Notes: generated by a model not told the origin, from the letters alone. A DNA stretch of 64,000 nt from an uncultured Clostridia bacterium (GCA_937898625.1 CALEJF010000003.1:62001-126000), one strand, 5' to 3'. Positions 51,917 through 61,700 are shown, counted from the stretch's first letter. A program made the numbers and translations.

Positions 51917-53043
51917 TTCTACTTGCTTTAGTTGTTTCTGTTTTTACCTTTAATGAGAATGAAATATATAAAAAAGATATAAGAAATCGTCTTGTTATTC
52001 AAGGCGTTGGAATAGATATGGAGGAAAACGAAAAATATTCTGTTACAATTCAGGCAATTGACACTAATGCACAGGCGGCAGCATCCTCTGAGGGTGCATC
52101 ACAGCCACCTTTGAAAACCTTTAAGTTGCAAGGGGATACAATCTATACTGCCATAAAAAGTGTTACTGAAAAAGAGGGTAAAATCCCTTTATATTCTCAA
52201 AATCGCATTATCATTCTCGGCAAAAGTATAACAGAAAAAAATATGGATGATGTAATTGACTTTTTTGTCCGTGATGTGGAAAACAGCTCATCCGTTTGTA
52301 TTGCGGCGGCAGATAAAACCGCAGGAGAAATTTTAGAAGCTAAAAATGGAGAAGAATATATAAGTGCAAGAAATATTGAAACTGCAATAAATTCAAGTGA
52401 GTATGACGGACGAATTTTTCGCGTACAACTTTATGACCTTATTAACAGATATAATTCAAGTACAAAGGATTTTGCAGTCCCGTTGCTTTCAGTAATTGAA
52501 AAAGACAAGGAAAAAAGTGTTGAAATCACAGGCACAGCACTTTTTAACAATACGGAATATCGCGAAAAAATTTCTCCCACAGAAACAGTTTTTCTCAATA
52601 TGCTTTATAACAGGATAAATAATTCTGCTCTTGCTTATGACTATGAGGAAGATAAAAAAGTGTCCCTTAATATTGTGAATGCAAAAACTGTAAGAAAAAT
52701 AAAGATGGAAAAGGGAAAACCTACTTTTGAAATCACAATAAAACTCAAGGCTGATATCGCCGAAATCAATGGTGGGGTTTCTGCAAAAATGGAGACTTCG
52801 GAAATAGACAGAATAAGCAGGGTGGGAGAGGACTATATAAAAAACGAAACGAAAAAACTGATTTATAAAATGTATAACGGATATAATAGTGATGCTGTGG
52901 GTTTTGGACGGCTTTTGTATATTCACGAAACTGACTTTTTTAAGCAGAACGAAAAAAATCTCGACTCCGTTTTGCAAAACAGCAATTACGAAGTCGAGGT
53001 CAGTTTAGAAATAAGGAGAATCGGACACGAGTTTGTAGTTTAG
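51898..53043 (+). CDS. gerAC: spore germination receptor subunit C (GerC), without a lipobox
   Basis: 381 residues starting at GTG 51898, inside the end of gerAB, with AAAGGAG at about 51884. Family features: RNRLVIQGVGIDMEENEKYSVTIQAI near the start, IPLYSQNRIIILGKSI, and a C-terminal domain containing FGRLLYIHETDFF. Most GerC proteins are lipoproteins with a Leu-x-Gly-Cys-Trp-Asp/Asn start; here the hydrophobic segment (VGIILLALVVSVFTF) runs into NENEIY with no cysteine, so it may stay anchored by an uncleaved helix. Its stop codon overlaps that of the convergent alpha-galactosidase gene. Confidence 0.9.
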   Translation: MRKVGIILLALVVSVFTFNENEIYKKDIRNRLVIQGVGIDMEENEKYSVTIQAIDTNAQAAASSEGASQPPLKTFKLQGDTIYTAIKSVTEKEGKIPLYSQNRIIILGKSITEKNMDDVIDFFVRDVENSSSVCIAAADKTAGEILEAKNGEEYISARNIETAINSSEYDGRIFRVQLYDLINRYNSSTKDFAVPLLSVIEKDKEKSVEITGTALFNNTEYREKISPTETVFLNMLYNRINNSALAYDYEEDKKVSLNIVNAKTVRKIKMEKGKPTFEITIKLKADIAEINGGVSAKMETSEIDRISRVGEDYIKNETKKLIYKMYNGYNSDAVGFGRLLYIHETDFFKQNEKNLDSVLQNSNYEVEVSLEIRRIGHEFVV

Positions 53044-54674
53044 TACAATTCACCATTGATACTGTCAAAGCAAAGTCGCTTTTCTTCACCATTTTCAAGA
53101 TATTTAATTTCAATAAGGTTTTTTGAGATAAACTCAGCGGAAACAAGCTGTGGTCTTGTATTGTTGAAAATATGTAACAAAACATCCATTTTTTCTTCGT
53201 TGTAGTCACCAACATTGTCGGATGTAAAGAGCAAACTGCCAAAAATATGGTTTACAATTGCCGAGATTTTTCTCTGGTCAAAGGTGCTTGTCATATTGTT
53301 ATCACGAAGCAAGAAAACATCGGGGTCGTTTGCGAATGCTCTGCCGTCAAGACCACGACGGAAAATAGTGTTCCAGAGAGTTGTACGGGTGCAAACATCC
53401 TCCAGATGCACCTTGAATTTATCCCATTCAAGACCAATGTCAGCACCAATTCGGCAGTAGTCAACCTTTCCGAATGCGGGATGAAGCGGTACACCACAAC
53501 CAAGAATAAGCTTGTCACCAACACATTCACGAATAAAGTCCATAGCCTCACACATTAACTGACCGCGGGACTTCCCGTTTCTTGGCACAACACAGGCAGA
53601 ATAAAGGAAATCAAGCTTAACCATATCGTATCCCCATTCGTTGAGGACAACATTGAAGAAGTTTCGGATGTAATCCCTTACTTCTTCTTTCTCAATGTCA
53701 AGGCCATAAAAACCGCCCCAGTTAAGACCACAAGACTGTTTTTTACCGTTTTTGTCACGGATAATCCAATCGGGATGCTCCTTTGCTACATTTGATTTAT
53801 ACTGACAAGAAAGAGGAGCAAGCCAAAGACCTGCTTTCATTCCCTTTTCGTGTATGCTGTCAGCAACGACTTTCATTCCGTTGGGAAATTTCTTGCTATC
53901 AATGCTTAACCAGTCACCAACAGCAGTCTGATAACCATCGTCAATCTGGAAGATATCGATTTTAGCCGGGACCTTTGAAAGAGATTCAAGGTCAGTTGTG
54001 ACAATATCTTCTGTGATATTCTGATAATAGTTGTACCAGGTTGTATAACCGTTTGTTCTGCCAACACGAGGTGCAGGAATATTCATAGCAGAGAAATATT
54101 TGTCATAAACCTCATTTTCGTTGCCGTTAAAGTGTACAATGTCAATGAGCACATACTCGTCCTTTATTACAACGCCCTCTAATTCACGCTCAAAGGTAAT
54201 TTCATTTTCAGGAGCAAGTGCACGGATAAGGGTATATCCCCATCTCTCACTTAATGAACCGAAAAGGTCAAAGCTTTCATCATTACGAACATATCCGTAT
54301 GAAAAACCGTGAAAATAACCTTTTTGCTGGTCATACTTAACAAAATTGTAATCACCATAGGCAGAGGTTGGCAAAACTCGTTGGATTGCTTGTTGTTTAA
54401 GGTTTAATCTAAGAGGCTCATCATCCACAAAATATTCCTTACATTCTGTCCATGACTGGTATCCGTTAAGAAAAATGCGGGAATCCTTTTGAAATTCATA
54501 TGGAATTGTCATTTTAAACTTAACATTTTCCAATTCTGCACAGGGTTTTACAGTAAGTTTAATATGGTCTTGCGTTGCAAGATAATCAATTGTAAAATGC
54601 TCAGTTTCAAAAAGATTGGTCTTATACACAACTTTATCAACCATATATTCAATATTAATTTTAAATCGTTTCAT
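53040..54674 (-). CDS. alpha-galactosidase-type glycoside hydrolase (GH36-like)
   Basis: 544 residues, no signal peptide. The catalytic barrel shows FQIDDGYQTAVGDWLSID, the likely nucleophile D355 in VKLDFLYS, and the likely acid/base D412 in CRIGADIG, an arrangement of GH36/GH27-clan D alpha-galactosidases. An N-terminal beta-sandwich (about 1-200, with FLNGYQSWTECKEYF) and a C-terminal beta domain flank it. It is shorter than classic GH36 enzymes (about 700), so substrate preference is uncertain. ATG 54674 follows AAGGAGGCTACATTT. It diverges from the phosphoglucomutase operon. Confidence 0.87.
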   Translation of the reverse strand: MKRFKINIEYMVDKVVYKTNLFETEHFTIDYLATQDHIKLTVKPCAELENVKFKMTIPYEFQKDSRIFLNGYQSWTECKEYFVDDEPLRLNLKQQAIQRVLPTSAYGDYNFVKYDQQKGYFHGFSYGYVRNDESFDLFGSLSERWGYTLIRALAPENEITFERELEGVVIKDEYVLIDIVHFNGNENEVYDKYFSAMNIPAPRVGRTNGYTTWYNYYQNITEDIVTTDLESLSKVPAKIDIFQIDDGYQTAVGDWLSIDSKKFPNGMKVVADSIHEKGMKAGLWLAPLSCQYKSNVAKEHPDWIIRDKNGKKQSCGLNWGGFYGLDIEKEEVRDYIRNFFNVVLNEWGYDMVKLDFLYSACVVPRNGKSRGQLMCEAMDFIRECVGDKLILGCGVPLHPAFGKVDYCRIGADIGLEWDKFKVHLEDVCTRTTLWNTIFRRGLDGRAFANDPDVFLLRDNNMTSTFDQRKISAIVNHIFGSLLFTSDNVGDYNEEKMDVLLHIFNNTRPQLVSAEFISKNLIEIKYLENGEEKRLCFDSINGELY

Positions 54675-54705
54675 AAATGTAGCCTCCTTGTGCCTTATAT
54701 AAAAA

Positions 54706-54734
54706 ATTATAGTTTAATAATATTAAAAATGCAA
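54706..54734 (-). promoter_or_regulatory. sigma-A promoter of the alpha-galactosidase gene
   Basis: Minus strand TTGCAT (54734-54729), 17-base spacer, perfect TATAAT (54711-54706). Confidence 0.75.
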
Positions 54735-54767
54735 TACACTAAAGGGCAATTATATAACTATTTTTGT

Positions 54768-54796
54768 TTGACACTAAAAACTTTTTCGTGTATTAT
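54768..54796 (+). promoter_or_regulatory. sigma-A promoter of the phosphoglucomutase operon
   Basis: Perfect TTGACA (54768-54773), 17-base spacer, TATTAT (54791-54796). The two divergent -35 boxes are only 33 bases apart; no obvious operator palindrome lies between them. Confidence 0.8.
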
Positions 54797-54831
54797 TATT
54801 GTATATAATTATGCCTTAAAGGGAGCGTAAA

Positions 54832-56475
54832 ATGATGAGCATTAAAGAGATTTTTGAATATTGGTGTACCTTTGATGAGGATACAAAAAATGAGCTTTTA
54901 AGTCTTACTGATGAAAAAGAAATTGAAGATAGATTTTACAAGGATTTGGAATTCGGTACAGGCGGACTTCGTGGCATTATGGGTGCAGGTCCTAACCGAA
55001 TGAACAGATACACAATCGCAAAAGCAACAAAGGGTTATGCAGATTATCTCAAAAGCCGTTTCCAAGGTGACATAAGCGTTGCTATTGCTTACGATTCACG
55101 AAACAATTCACAGTGTTTTTCACAAGTTGCAGCAGGGGTGCTTTCTGCCAACGGAATCAAAGTTTATATTTACGACACACTTATGCCAACACCCGTACTT
55201 TCATTTACAACAAAGTATTTAGGTTGTAATGGTGGTATTGTCCTTACTGCAAGTCATAACCCCAAGGAATATAACGGATACAAAATCTATGACGAAAAAG
55301 GCTGTCAGTTAGTGCCACAGTTTGCAAGCCAGGTCATTGAATTTGTAAATGCAGTTACAGATTTAAAATCAGTTGCAGTTGACGATTTTGACAAGGCAGT
55401 TAATGATGGAAAAATCGTAGTAATCGGTGACGATGTGCTTGATGAATTCATTAAAGAAGTTAAAAAACAATCAATTTATGAAGAAAAATCAGACCTTAAA
55501 ATCGTTTATACAGCACTCCACGGTTCAGGTAATATCCCCGTAAGAAAAGCGCTTGAGGGAATGAATATTTCAATAGTAAAATCACAAGAATTACCCGACG
55601 GTAATTTCAGTACAGTTCGTTCACCAAACCCTGAAGAAAAAGATGCTCTCACTATTGCAATAGCACAGGCAAAGGAAGAAAATGCAGACTTTGTGTTGGG
55701 TACGGACCCTGACTGTGACCGTGTTGGTACTGCAGTCTTACATAATGGTGAATATGTACTTATGACGGGTAATCAGATTGGTGCCTTGCTTGTTGAATTT
55801 GTGCTTTCAAACAGAAAAGACACTCTCAACGAAAAATCAACACTTGTAAAGACTATTGTTACAAGTGAACTTGGTGCAGATATCGCAAGAAGTTACGGAC
55901 TTAATGTTGTTGATACTCTCACAGGTTTTAAGTACATCGGTGACCAGATTGGCAGATATGAAATCAATGGCGACAGAGAATTTGTAATCGGTTACGAAGA
56001 GTCTTACGGTTATCTTGTAGGTACTCATGCAAGGGATAAGGACGCAGTTGTTTCTTCAATGCTTATCTGTCAGATGGCAGCATATCACAAGAATAACGGC
56101 AGAACACTTGTTGATGCTCTCAATAATATTTATGATAAATATGGTTTCTATCTTGATGCACTTGACACATTCGTACTCAAAGGTAAAGATGGTGCAGAGA
56201 AAATCCAGAGCATTATGACAGATATGCGTGAGAATGGCTCATCACTCTTTGAAAACATCAAAAATGTACTTGACTACTCAAAGGGTATCGACGATTTGCC
56301 AAAGGAAAATGTGCTTAAATACACATTTATGGACGGCAGTTGGATTGCAGTAAGACCGTCAGGCACAGAGCCAAAACTCAAGGTTTATTACTCAATGTGT
56401 GGCGAAACAAAGACAGTTGCAACAGAAAAATTGGAAAACATCCGTGCAATTTTAAAGAATGTAATTGAGGGATAA
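54832..56475 (+). CDS. phosphoglucomutase/phosphomannomutase
   Basis: 547 residues. Alpha-D-phosphohexomutase interconverting glucose-1-P and glucose-6-P (or mannose equivalents). The active-site phosphoserine loop is TASHNPKEYNGYKIY, the metal loop GTDPDCDRVG, the sugar loop EESYGYLVG (GYEESYGYL), and the phosphate-binding end RPSGTEPKLKVYYS. Length fits the PgcA-type alpha-phosphoglucomutase. ATG 54832 (or 54835) follows GGGAGCG. It leads a transcript with the Nfu-like gene and GH38 alpha-mannosidase. Confidence 0.94.
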   Translation: MMSIKEIFEYWCTFDEDTKNELLSLTDEKEIEDRFYKDLEFGTGGLRGIMGAGPNRMNRYTIAKATKGYADYLKSRFQGDISVAIAYDSRNNSQCFSQVAAGVLSANGIKVYIYDTLMPTPVLSFTTKYLGCNGGIVLTASHNPKEYNGYKIYDEKGCQLVPQFASQVIEFVNAVTDLKSVAVDDFDKAVNDGKIVVIGDDVLDEFIKEVKKQSIYEEKSDLKIVYTALHGSGNIPVRKALEGMNISIVKSQELPDGNFSTVRSPNPEEKDALTIAIAQAKEENADFVLGTDPDCDRVGTAVLHNGEYVLMTGNQIGALLVEFVLSNRKDTLNEKSTLVKTIVTSELGADIARSYGLNVVDTLTGFKYIGDQIGRYEINGDREFVIGYEESYGYLVGTHARDKDAVVSSMLICQMAAYHKNNGRTLVDALNNIYDKYGFYLDALDTFVLKGKDGAEKIQSIMTDMRENGSSLFENIKNVLDYSKGIDDLPKENVLKYTFMDGSWIAVRPSGTEPKLKVYYSMCGETKTVATEKLENIRAILKNVIEG

Positions 56476-56477
56476 TT

Positions 56478-56714
56478 ATGAAAGATTACATAAACACAAT
56501 AATCAAACCAAAACTTCAGGGTGATGGTGGAGAAATTGACTTTGTTTCTTATGAAAATGGTGAACTCACTGTGCTTTTGCAGGGTGAGTGTTCAAAATGT
56601 CTTATTGTTGACCGTTGCCTTCGTTGGATTGAAAGCGAAGTTATGCGAGATATGGGTGAAAGTGTAAAAGTAATTGCACAGAAGAAAAAACCATTTTTCT
56701 GGGACAAAGACTAA
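56478..56714 (+). CDS. small Nfu/NifU C-terminal-domain-like protein
   Basis: 78 residues. The pattern IIKPKLQGDGGEIDFVSYENGELTV (here from about residue 8), then LLQGECSKC with C38-x-x-C41 matches NifU C-terminal (Nfu) domains, which bind and deliver 4Fe-4S clusters as dimers through the CxxC. A further Cys47 follows. In typical Nfu the motif is CxGC; here it is C-S-K-C and the rest of the domain is divergent. The start is 2 bases after the phosphoglucomutase stop, and GH38 begins 15 bases after it. An iron-sulfur protein among sugar enzymes is unexpected. Confidence 0.78.
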   Translation: MKDYINTIIKPKLQGDGGEIDFVSYENGELTVLLQGECSKCLIVDRCLRWIESEVMRDMGESVKVIAQKKKPFFWDKD

Positions 56715-56729
56715 AGGGGGACGCTGAAA

Positions 56730-59666
56730 ATGGCACATATTAAAGTTGTTAGAAGAAGTATGCGTCCTGAGGAATGGACGGATTTACGCTTCGGTTGGCT
56801 TAAAAGATACATATATAAAGAAAAATACGAAATAGAAAACCTTATGGTTCGTGATGCTCGTCAGGTAGCAGAGATGCAGTACGAGTATTATCCCGAGGGT
56901 TGGCGAAACTTACGCAAAGGGGATATGCATTTCACTCCCGACGGAACTGCATTTTTTGAAGCAGATGTAACTATACCCTCACATCTTCGTGGCAAAGAAC
57001 TTTGGTTTTCGCTTAAAACTGCTGCCGAAATTATCGTTAAAGTAAACGGTAAATATGTTGGTGGTGTTGACCCTAACCGTGACAGGATTTTGCTTACCCC
57101 TTATCTTAATGGTGCAACGGAACTCCATTTTGAAATGGAGGGATATAACCGTTCAAAGCCTGATGACGAGAGAAACCCCGAGTCACTTTCAGTCCGTGGT
57201 TGTCGTCAGATTTTTGAGGGTGCTTACCTTGCAACAATCAATCACACTGTTCTTGACTTGGTCTATGACCTTGAACTTCTATTGGATATTGCAAAAAGTG
57301 AACTTTTCAATGAAGATTATCGCAGTTTCTTAAATCGTGAAATCAATAATGCACTTAATCTCATTGACTTTGATGATGTAAGAAATGAAGATGTTGCAAG
57401 TGCGAAAAAATATGTTGATGATGTAATATATGCAAATGACGATTATAAGGGTAACGGTGATGTTGCACTTGTTGCACATTCACACCTTGATATTGCATAT
57501 TATTGGCGTAGAATTCACTCTGTACAGAAGAATCTGAGAACAATTCTTATTCAGTTGCGTCTTATGGACAGATATCCTGATTTTAAATATACTCATACAC
57601 AAGCATACACTTATGAAATGCTTGAAAAGTATTATCCGGATGTGTTTGAGGAATTAAAAGAGAAGATTGCAAATGGTCAGTTTGAGCCGGTGGGTGCTAT
57701 GTATGTTGAGCCTGACTGCAATATCCCTTGTGCAGAGAGTTTAATCCGTCAGTTTATGTATGGTCAACACTATTTCCGTGAAAAATTCGGGAAGACCGTT
57801 AAAAACTGTTGGTTACCCGATGTTTTTGGGAACTCATGGATTTTGCCACAGATTCTCAAAAAGAGTGGTGTTGACTATTTTGTATCAAACAAAATGTCAA
57901 CTTGGAATGATACAAACCGTTTCCCGCATAATAACTTTATCTGGAAGGGTATTGACGGTAGTGAGGTTTATGCCTGTGTGCCACCAACCCACTTTATAAC
58001 CTGGAATATGCCATCTCAAATTCAGGAAAACTGGGAAGCATATCAGGACAAAAACCAAGGCGGACAAACAATGTCTATGTTTGGTTATGGTGACGGTGGT
58101 AGTGGATGTACGGAAGAAATGATTGAGGTTATGCACCGTTTTAATAAACTCTCAATTATGCCAAAAACTGAGCATGTCAGCGGTCAGGAATTCCTTGAAA
58201 AGAACCTTAAGGACAATAAAAATCTCTCTAAATGGGATGGCGAATTGTATCTTGAAATGCACCGTGGTACATTCACCACAAAGTCCAAGATGAAACGCTA
58301 TAATCGTCAGCTTGAATATAAACTCCGTGAGGCAGAAATCGTTTCAACTCTCCGTCATTTAAAGGGTGCAGAATATCCACACGAGGAAATTCGTGATATT
58401 TATAAAAAGTTACTTATAAACCAATTCCACGATATTCTTCCAGGCAGCCATATTACACCTGTTTATCGTGATGCTATGGCAGATTACCAAGAAATTGAGC
58501 AGAGGGTTAACAAGATTATCGGTACAGGTGAAGAATATTTCAATTCACTTAATTTCCCTCGTAAGCACCTCACTTTCGTTGAAAATGAATTTGGTAACAG
58601 TACCCGTTATGGCAAAAAGGGTAATTGGGTAATTCCAAACCTTCCTGCTCTTTCATGTGGTGACATTGAGTTTGAAGAAACTGACGAAGAATGGCTTTCT
58701 ATCGGTGAAAAGGTTGTTACTCCATTCTATGAAATCGTGTTTAACACCGATGGCAGTATTGAAAGCCTTTACGACAGAGAATTACAGCGTGAATGGGTAA
58801 ACGGCGAATTTAATAAACTCAAACTTTATAAGGATAACCCCGGTGTTTATGACGCTTGGGACATTCTTCCTAACTATAAAGACAGAGAAGTTGACATTCA
58901 GATTGTTTCACCACTTAAAACTGTGGAAAAGAATTCAGAGGTTGTGTCATTTGCTTGTACTCTTGGCACAGAAAAAAGCACTTGGAAACGAATTATCCGT
59001 GTTTTTCGTCAGTCCCGTGGCATTGAAGTTGAAAATATCGTTGATTGGAATGAAAAACACGTTCTTGCAAAGGCACAGTTTGATTGTAATGTGTTGACAC
59101 GAAAGGCAGTTTGTGACACAAGTGCAGGTTTTGTTGAAAGAGAAACTCACAGAAACACAACTTGGCAACAGGCTCGTTTTGAGGTTTGTCACCATAAATG
59201 GGTTGATATGGCAGAAACCGATGGTGGTGTTGCTCTCATTAACGACTCAAAATATGGTGTCGGCTTACTTGAGAATTCAATGAGTTTAAGCCTTCTTCGT
59301 GCAACAATTCGTCCCGATGTTACAAGTGACTTGGGACACCATGAATTTAGTTATATGATTTATCCGCACGGTGATGATTTTGTAAAAGCAGAAATTAACA
59401 ATATTGCTTATGAGTATAATATTCCATTGGGTAAAGCAGACCTTACTTGTGAAAACTCATTCGGCGAACTCTATATGCAGACAATGAAGATGAGTGAGGA
59501 CGGCAAGATGATAGTTATCCGTCTTTCCGAGCAAAATGGCAGACGAGGAAGGATTAAACTTGACGGCAAAGTTAAACTCCTTAATTTCCTTGAGGATGTT
59601 ATTGAGGAAACTGAAACAATAGAATACAAACCGTTTGAAATTATCACAATTGGTATAGGAGTCTGA
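56730..59666 (+). CDS. alpha-mannosidase, GH38
   Basis: 978 residues, no signal peptide. Removes alpha-linked mannose from the ends of oligosaccharides. GH38 motifs: zinc-binding AHSHLDIAYYW with H250, H252 and D254, and the nucleophile D364 in WLPDVFGNSWILPQ. The zinc ligand His in the third motif (NQFHDILPGSHI) is also present. A long C-terminal beta-sandwich region (about 640-978) completes the family layout. ATG 56730 follows AAAGGGGGACGCTGAAA. Being cytoplasmic, it should act on imported mannosides from host N-glycans or plant/yeast mannan. Confidence 0.93.
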   Translation: MAHIKVVRRSMRPEEWTDLRFGWLKRYIYKEKYEIENLMVRDARQVAEMQYEYYPEGWRNLRKGDMHFTPDGTAFFEADVTIPSHLRGKELWFSLKTAAEIIVKVNGKYVGGVDPNRDRILLTPYLNGATELHFEMEGYNRSKPDDERNPESLSVRGCRQIFEGAYLATINHTVLDLVYDLELLLDIAKSELFNEDYRSFLNREINNALNLIDFDDVRNEDVASAKKYVDDVIYANDDYKGNGDVALVAHSHLDIAYYWRRIHSVQKNLRTILIQLRLMDRYPDFKYTHTQAYTYEMLEKYYPDVFEELKEKIANGQFEPVGAMYVEPDCNIPCAESLIRQFMYGQHYFREKFGKTVKNCWLPDVFGNSWILPQILKKSGVDYFVSNKMSTWNDTNRFPHNNFIWKGIDGSEVYACVPPTHFITWNMPSQIQENWEAYQDKNQGGQTMSMFGYGDGGSGCTEEMIEVMHRFNKLSIMPKTEHVSGQEFLEKNLKDNKNLSKWDGELYLEMHRGTFTTKSKMKRYNRQLEYKLREAEIVSTLRHLKGAEYPHEEIRDIYKKLLINQFHDILPGSHITPVYRDAMADYQEIEQRVNKIIGTGEEYFNSLNFPRKHLTFVENEFGNSTRYGKKGNWVIPNLPALSCGDIEFEETDEEWLSIGEKVVTPFYEIVFNTDGSIESLYDRELQREWVNGEFNKLKLYKDNPGVYDAWDILPNYKDREVDIQIVSPLKTVEKNSEVVSFACTLGTEKSTWKRIIRVFRQSRGIEVENIVDWNEKHVLAKAQFDCNVLTRKAVCDTSAGFVERETHRNTTWQQARFEVCHHKWVDMAETDGGVALINDSKYGVGLLENSMSLSLLRATIRPDVTSDLGHHEFSYMIYPHGDDFVKAEINNIAYEYNIPLGKADLTCENSFGELYMQTMKMSEDGKMIVIRLSEQNGRRGRIKLDGKVKLLNFLEDVIEETETIEYKPFEIITIGIGV

Positions 59667-59698
59667 TAAAGGTGGGCTTGTCCCACCTTTATTCTTAA
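59667..59698 (+). terminator. terminator-like hairpin after GH38
   Basis: TAAAGGTGGG CTTGT CCCACCTTTA, a perfect 10-bp stem followed by TTCTT. It may end the phosphoglucomutase-Nfu-GH38 transcript or reduce flow into GH31. Confidence 0.7.
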
Positions 59699-59747
59699 CA
59701 AGTGTGAATAAGTTAAAGAAACCCCAAAAACATAGGGAGAAATTATT

Positions 59748-61700
59748 ATGAATAATCTTACAATTAAAGAAAATGAATTACTTTTAATGCGATATACTGA
59801 ACTTATCCGTATTACTGCTTGTGGTAATAATGCAATTCGTTTTCAGTCCTTTCCCGATTGTCAGGTAATTGATGAAAATTATACTCTTATGCCACAAAAG
59901 GCAGATGCTGTAATCGAAGAATCTGACAATTTTGTTACCCTCACTTGCGGAAAACTCAAAGTGAAAATTGAACCTAACGGGAAACTGACATTTTATGCAG
60001 ATGACAAGAAAATTATAGAGGAAAAGCCTGAACTCACATTCGAGAGTAATTTCCGTCATTTTGATAACAAGGGTAGTGGGCTTTGGACGGCTCGCGTTAC
60101 ATTTGAACCAAACAAAAACGAGCATTTTTTCGGACTGGGTCATAGTTGGGATAACGAATTTGACCTTAAAGGCTCATCAATCGACATCCGTAATGTGAAT
60201 GCAAAATGCACAATTCCTTATGTTTATTCATCCTTGGGATATGGCTTTATCTGGAACAACCCGTCAACGGGACTTTGCGAACTTTCAAACAACCGTACCC
60301 GCTGGAGTTGTGACTGCTGTAAGTTTATGGACTTTGTTGTTATGGCAGGAACACCTAAAGAGGTTTGTACAACCCTTGCAGATTTAACCGGTTATGCACC
60401 GAAAATGCCAGAGTGGGCGACGGGCTTCTGGCAGAGCCGACTTCGTTATGAAACTCAGGAAGAATTGCTTAGTGTTGCCCGTAAGTATAAGGAGTTAGGC
60501 ATACCACTTTCTGCAATTATTGCCGACTATTTCCATTGGACAGAGCAAGGGGACTATAAATTTGACCCCCAGTATTGGCAGGATGTTAAGGCTATGACGG
60601 ACGAACTTCACCAAATGAACACAAAACTCATTGTGTCAATGTGGCCTACAATCAACGGTGGCAGTGAAAACTATCACTATATGCGAAGTAACAATATGCT
60701 TATGCGTACTGCCCGTGGGCCGGACAGGGTTTTTGATTTTTACGGTTGGCAGGGTGAAATTGATGTGACAAATCCTGCTACAAGGGAATATGTTTGGAGT
60801 AAATTAAAAGCAAACTACATTGATAATGGTGTTGATGCTCTTTGGTTTGATGAGGCAGAGCCTGAAATTCATCCCGAGCATTTTGACAATCTAATTTGGT
60901 ACAAGGGCAGAGCTGATATGGTGGCACTTCTGTATCCCTATTATTACTCAAAAATGGCTTATGATGGTTTCAAATCCATTGGGCGTGATGACATAATCAC
61001 TCTCACTCGTTGTGCATATTTAGGTAGCCAGAAATTTGGTTCTCTTGTGTGGTCGGGTGACATCCGTTCAAGCTTTGAAAGCCTCAGCCATCAGGTTAAG
61101 GCAGGGCTTAATATGGCTATGTGCGGAATTCCTTGGTGGAATACGGACATTGGTGGTTTCTACGGTGCTGACATTACAAGCGACTATTTCAAGGAACTTA
61201 TTGTCCGTTGGTTCCAGTTCGGACTTTTCAGCCCCGTTATGCGACTTCACGGCTCACGAAATCGTCATTTTGAGCCGACTCCGGGACTTAAAGAGCCAAG
61301 TGGTGACCCCAATGAAATCTGGAGTTTTGGTGACGAAAATTTTGAAATCCTTAAAAACCTTATTTTCATTCGTGAAAAACTAAGACCTTATATTCAAAAA
61401 CAGATGGATATTGCAAGTGAAAAGGGTTATCCCGTTATGCGACCAATGTTTTTTGAATTCCCTGACGACGAGTTTTGTTATACCCTTGATAGTCAGTATA
61501 TGTTTGGTGATGATATTATCTTCGCACCGATAGTTGAACAAGGACAAACAGTAAAAACTGTTTATATCCCTGACGGCGAATGGGTGCTTACAAAAGATAA
61601 AAAAGTTTACACCAAGGGGATATATGGGATAACTGCAAATGTTGACGAGTTTATTGCACTTGTCAAATCAGATTCGGATGTACTCAAATGCTTTGAATAA
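59748..61700 (+). CDS. GH31 alpha-glucosidase/alpha-xylosidase-type enzyme
   Basis: 650 residues, no signal peptide. Family GH31 layout: N-terminal beta-sandwich (about 1-215), catalytic barrel (about 215-560), C-terminal beta domain. Likely nucleophile D368 in ALWFDEAEPE and acid/base D438 in WSGDIRSS; WWNTDIGGFYG and HGSRNRHFEP are typical. The nucleophile motif is FDEAEPE where most alpha-glucosidases have DMNE, a form found in alpha-xylosidase or sulfoquinovosidase-like branches, so substrate is open. ATG 59748 follows AGGGAGAAATT. Confidence 0.9.
   Translation: MNNLTIKENELLLMRYTELIRITACGNNAIRFQSFPDCQVIDENYTLMPQKADAVIEESDNFVTLTCGKLKVKIEPNGKLTFYADDKKIIEEKPELTFESNFRHFDNKGSGLWTARVTFEPNKNEHFFGLGHSWDNEFDLKGSSIDIRNVNAKCTIPYVYSSLGYGFIWNNPSTGLCELSNNRTRWSCDCCKFMDFVVMAGTPKEVCTTLADLTGYAPKMPEWATGFWQSRLRYETQEELLSVARKYKELGIPLSAIIADYFHWTEQGDYKFDPQYWQDVKAMTDELHQMNTKLIVSMWPTINGGSENYHYMRSNNMLMRTARGPDRVFDFYGWQGEIDVTNPATREYVWSKLKANYIDNGVDALWFDEAEPEIHPEHFDNLIWYKGRADMVALLYPYYYSKMAYDGFKSIGRDDIITLTRCAYLGSQKFGSLVWSGDIRSSFESLSHQVKAGLNMAMCGIPWWNTDIGGFYGADITSDYFKELIVRWFQFGLFSPVMRLHGSRNRHFEPTPGLKEPSGDPNEIWSFGDENFEILKNLIFIREKLRPYIQKQMDIASEKGYPVMRPMFFEFPDDEFCYTLDSQYMFGDDIIFAPIVEQGQTVKTVYIPDGEWVLTKDKKVYTKGIYGITANVDEFIALVKSDSDVLKCFE

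Noticed and set aside
51898..51920. Frameshift between gerAB and gerAC
   Set aside because: The 19-base overlap has a normal GTG start for gerAC and a normal stop for gerAB, as in many ger operons.
53215..53558. Plus-strand open frames of 81-103 codons opposite the alpha-galactosidase gene
   Set aside because: Antisense shadows without ribosome sites; translations have no recognisable features.
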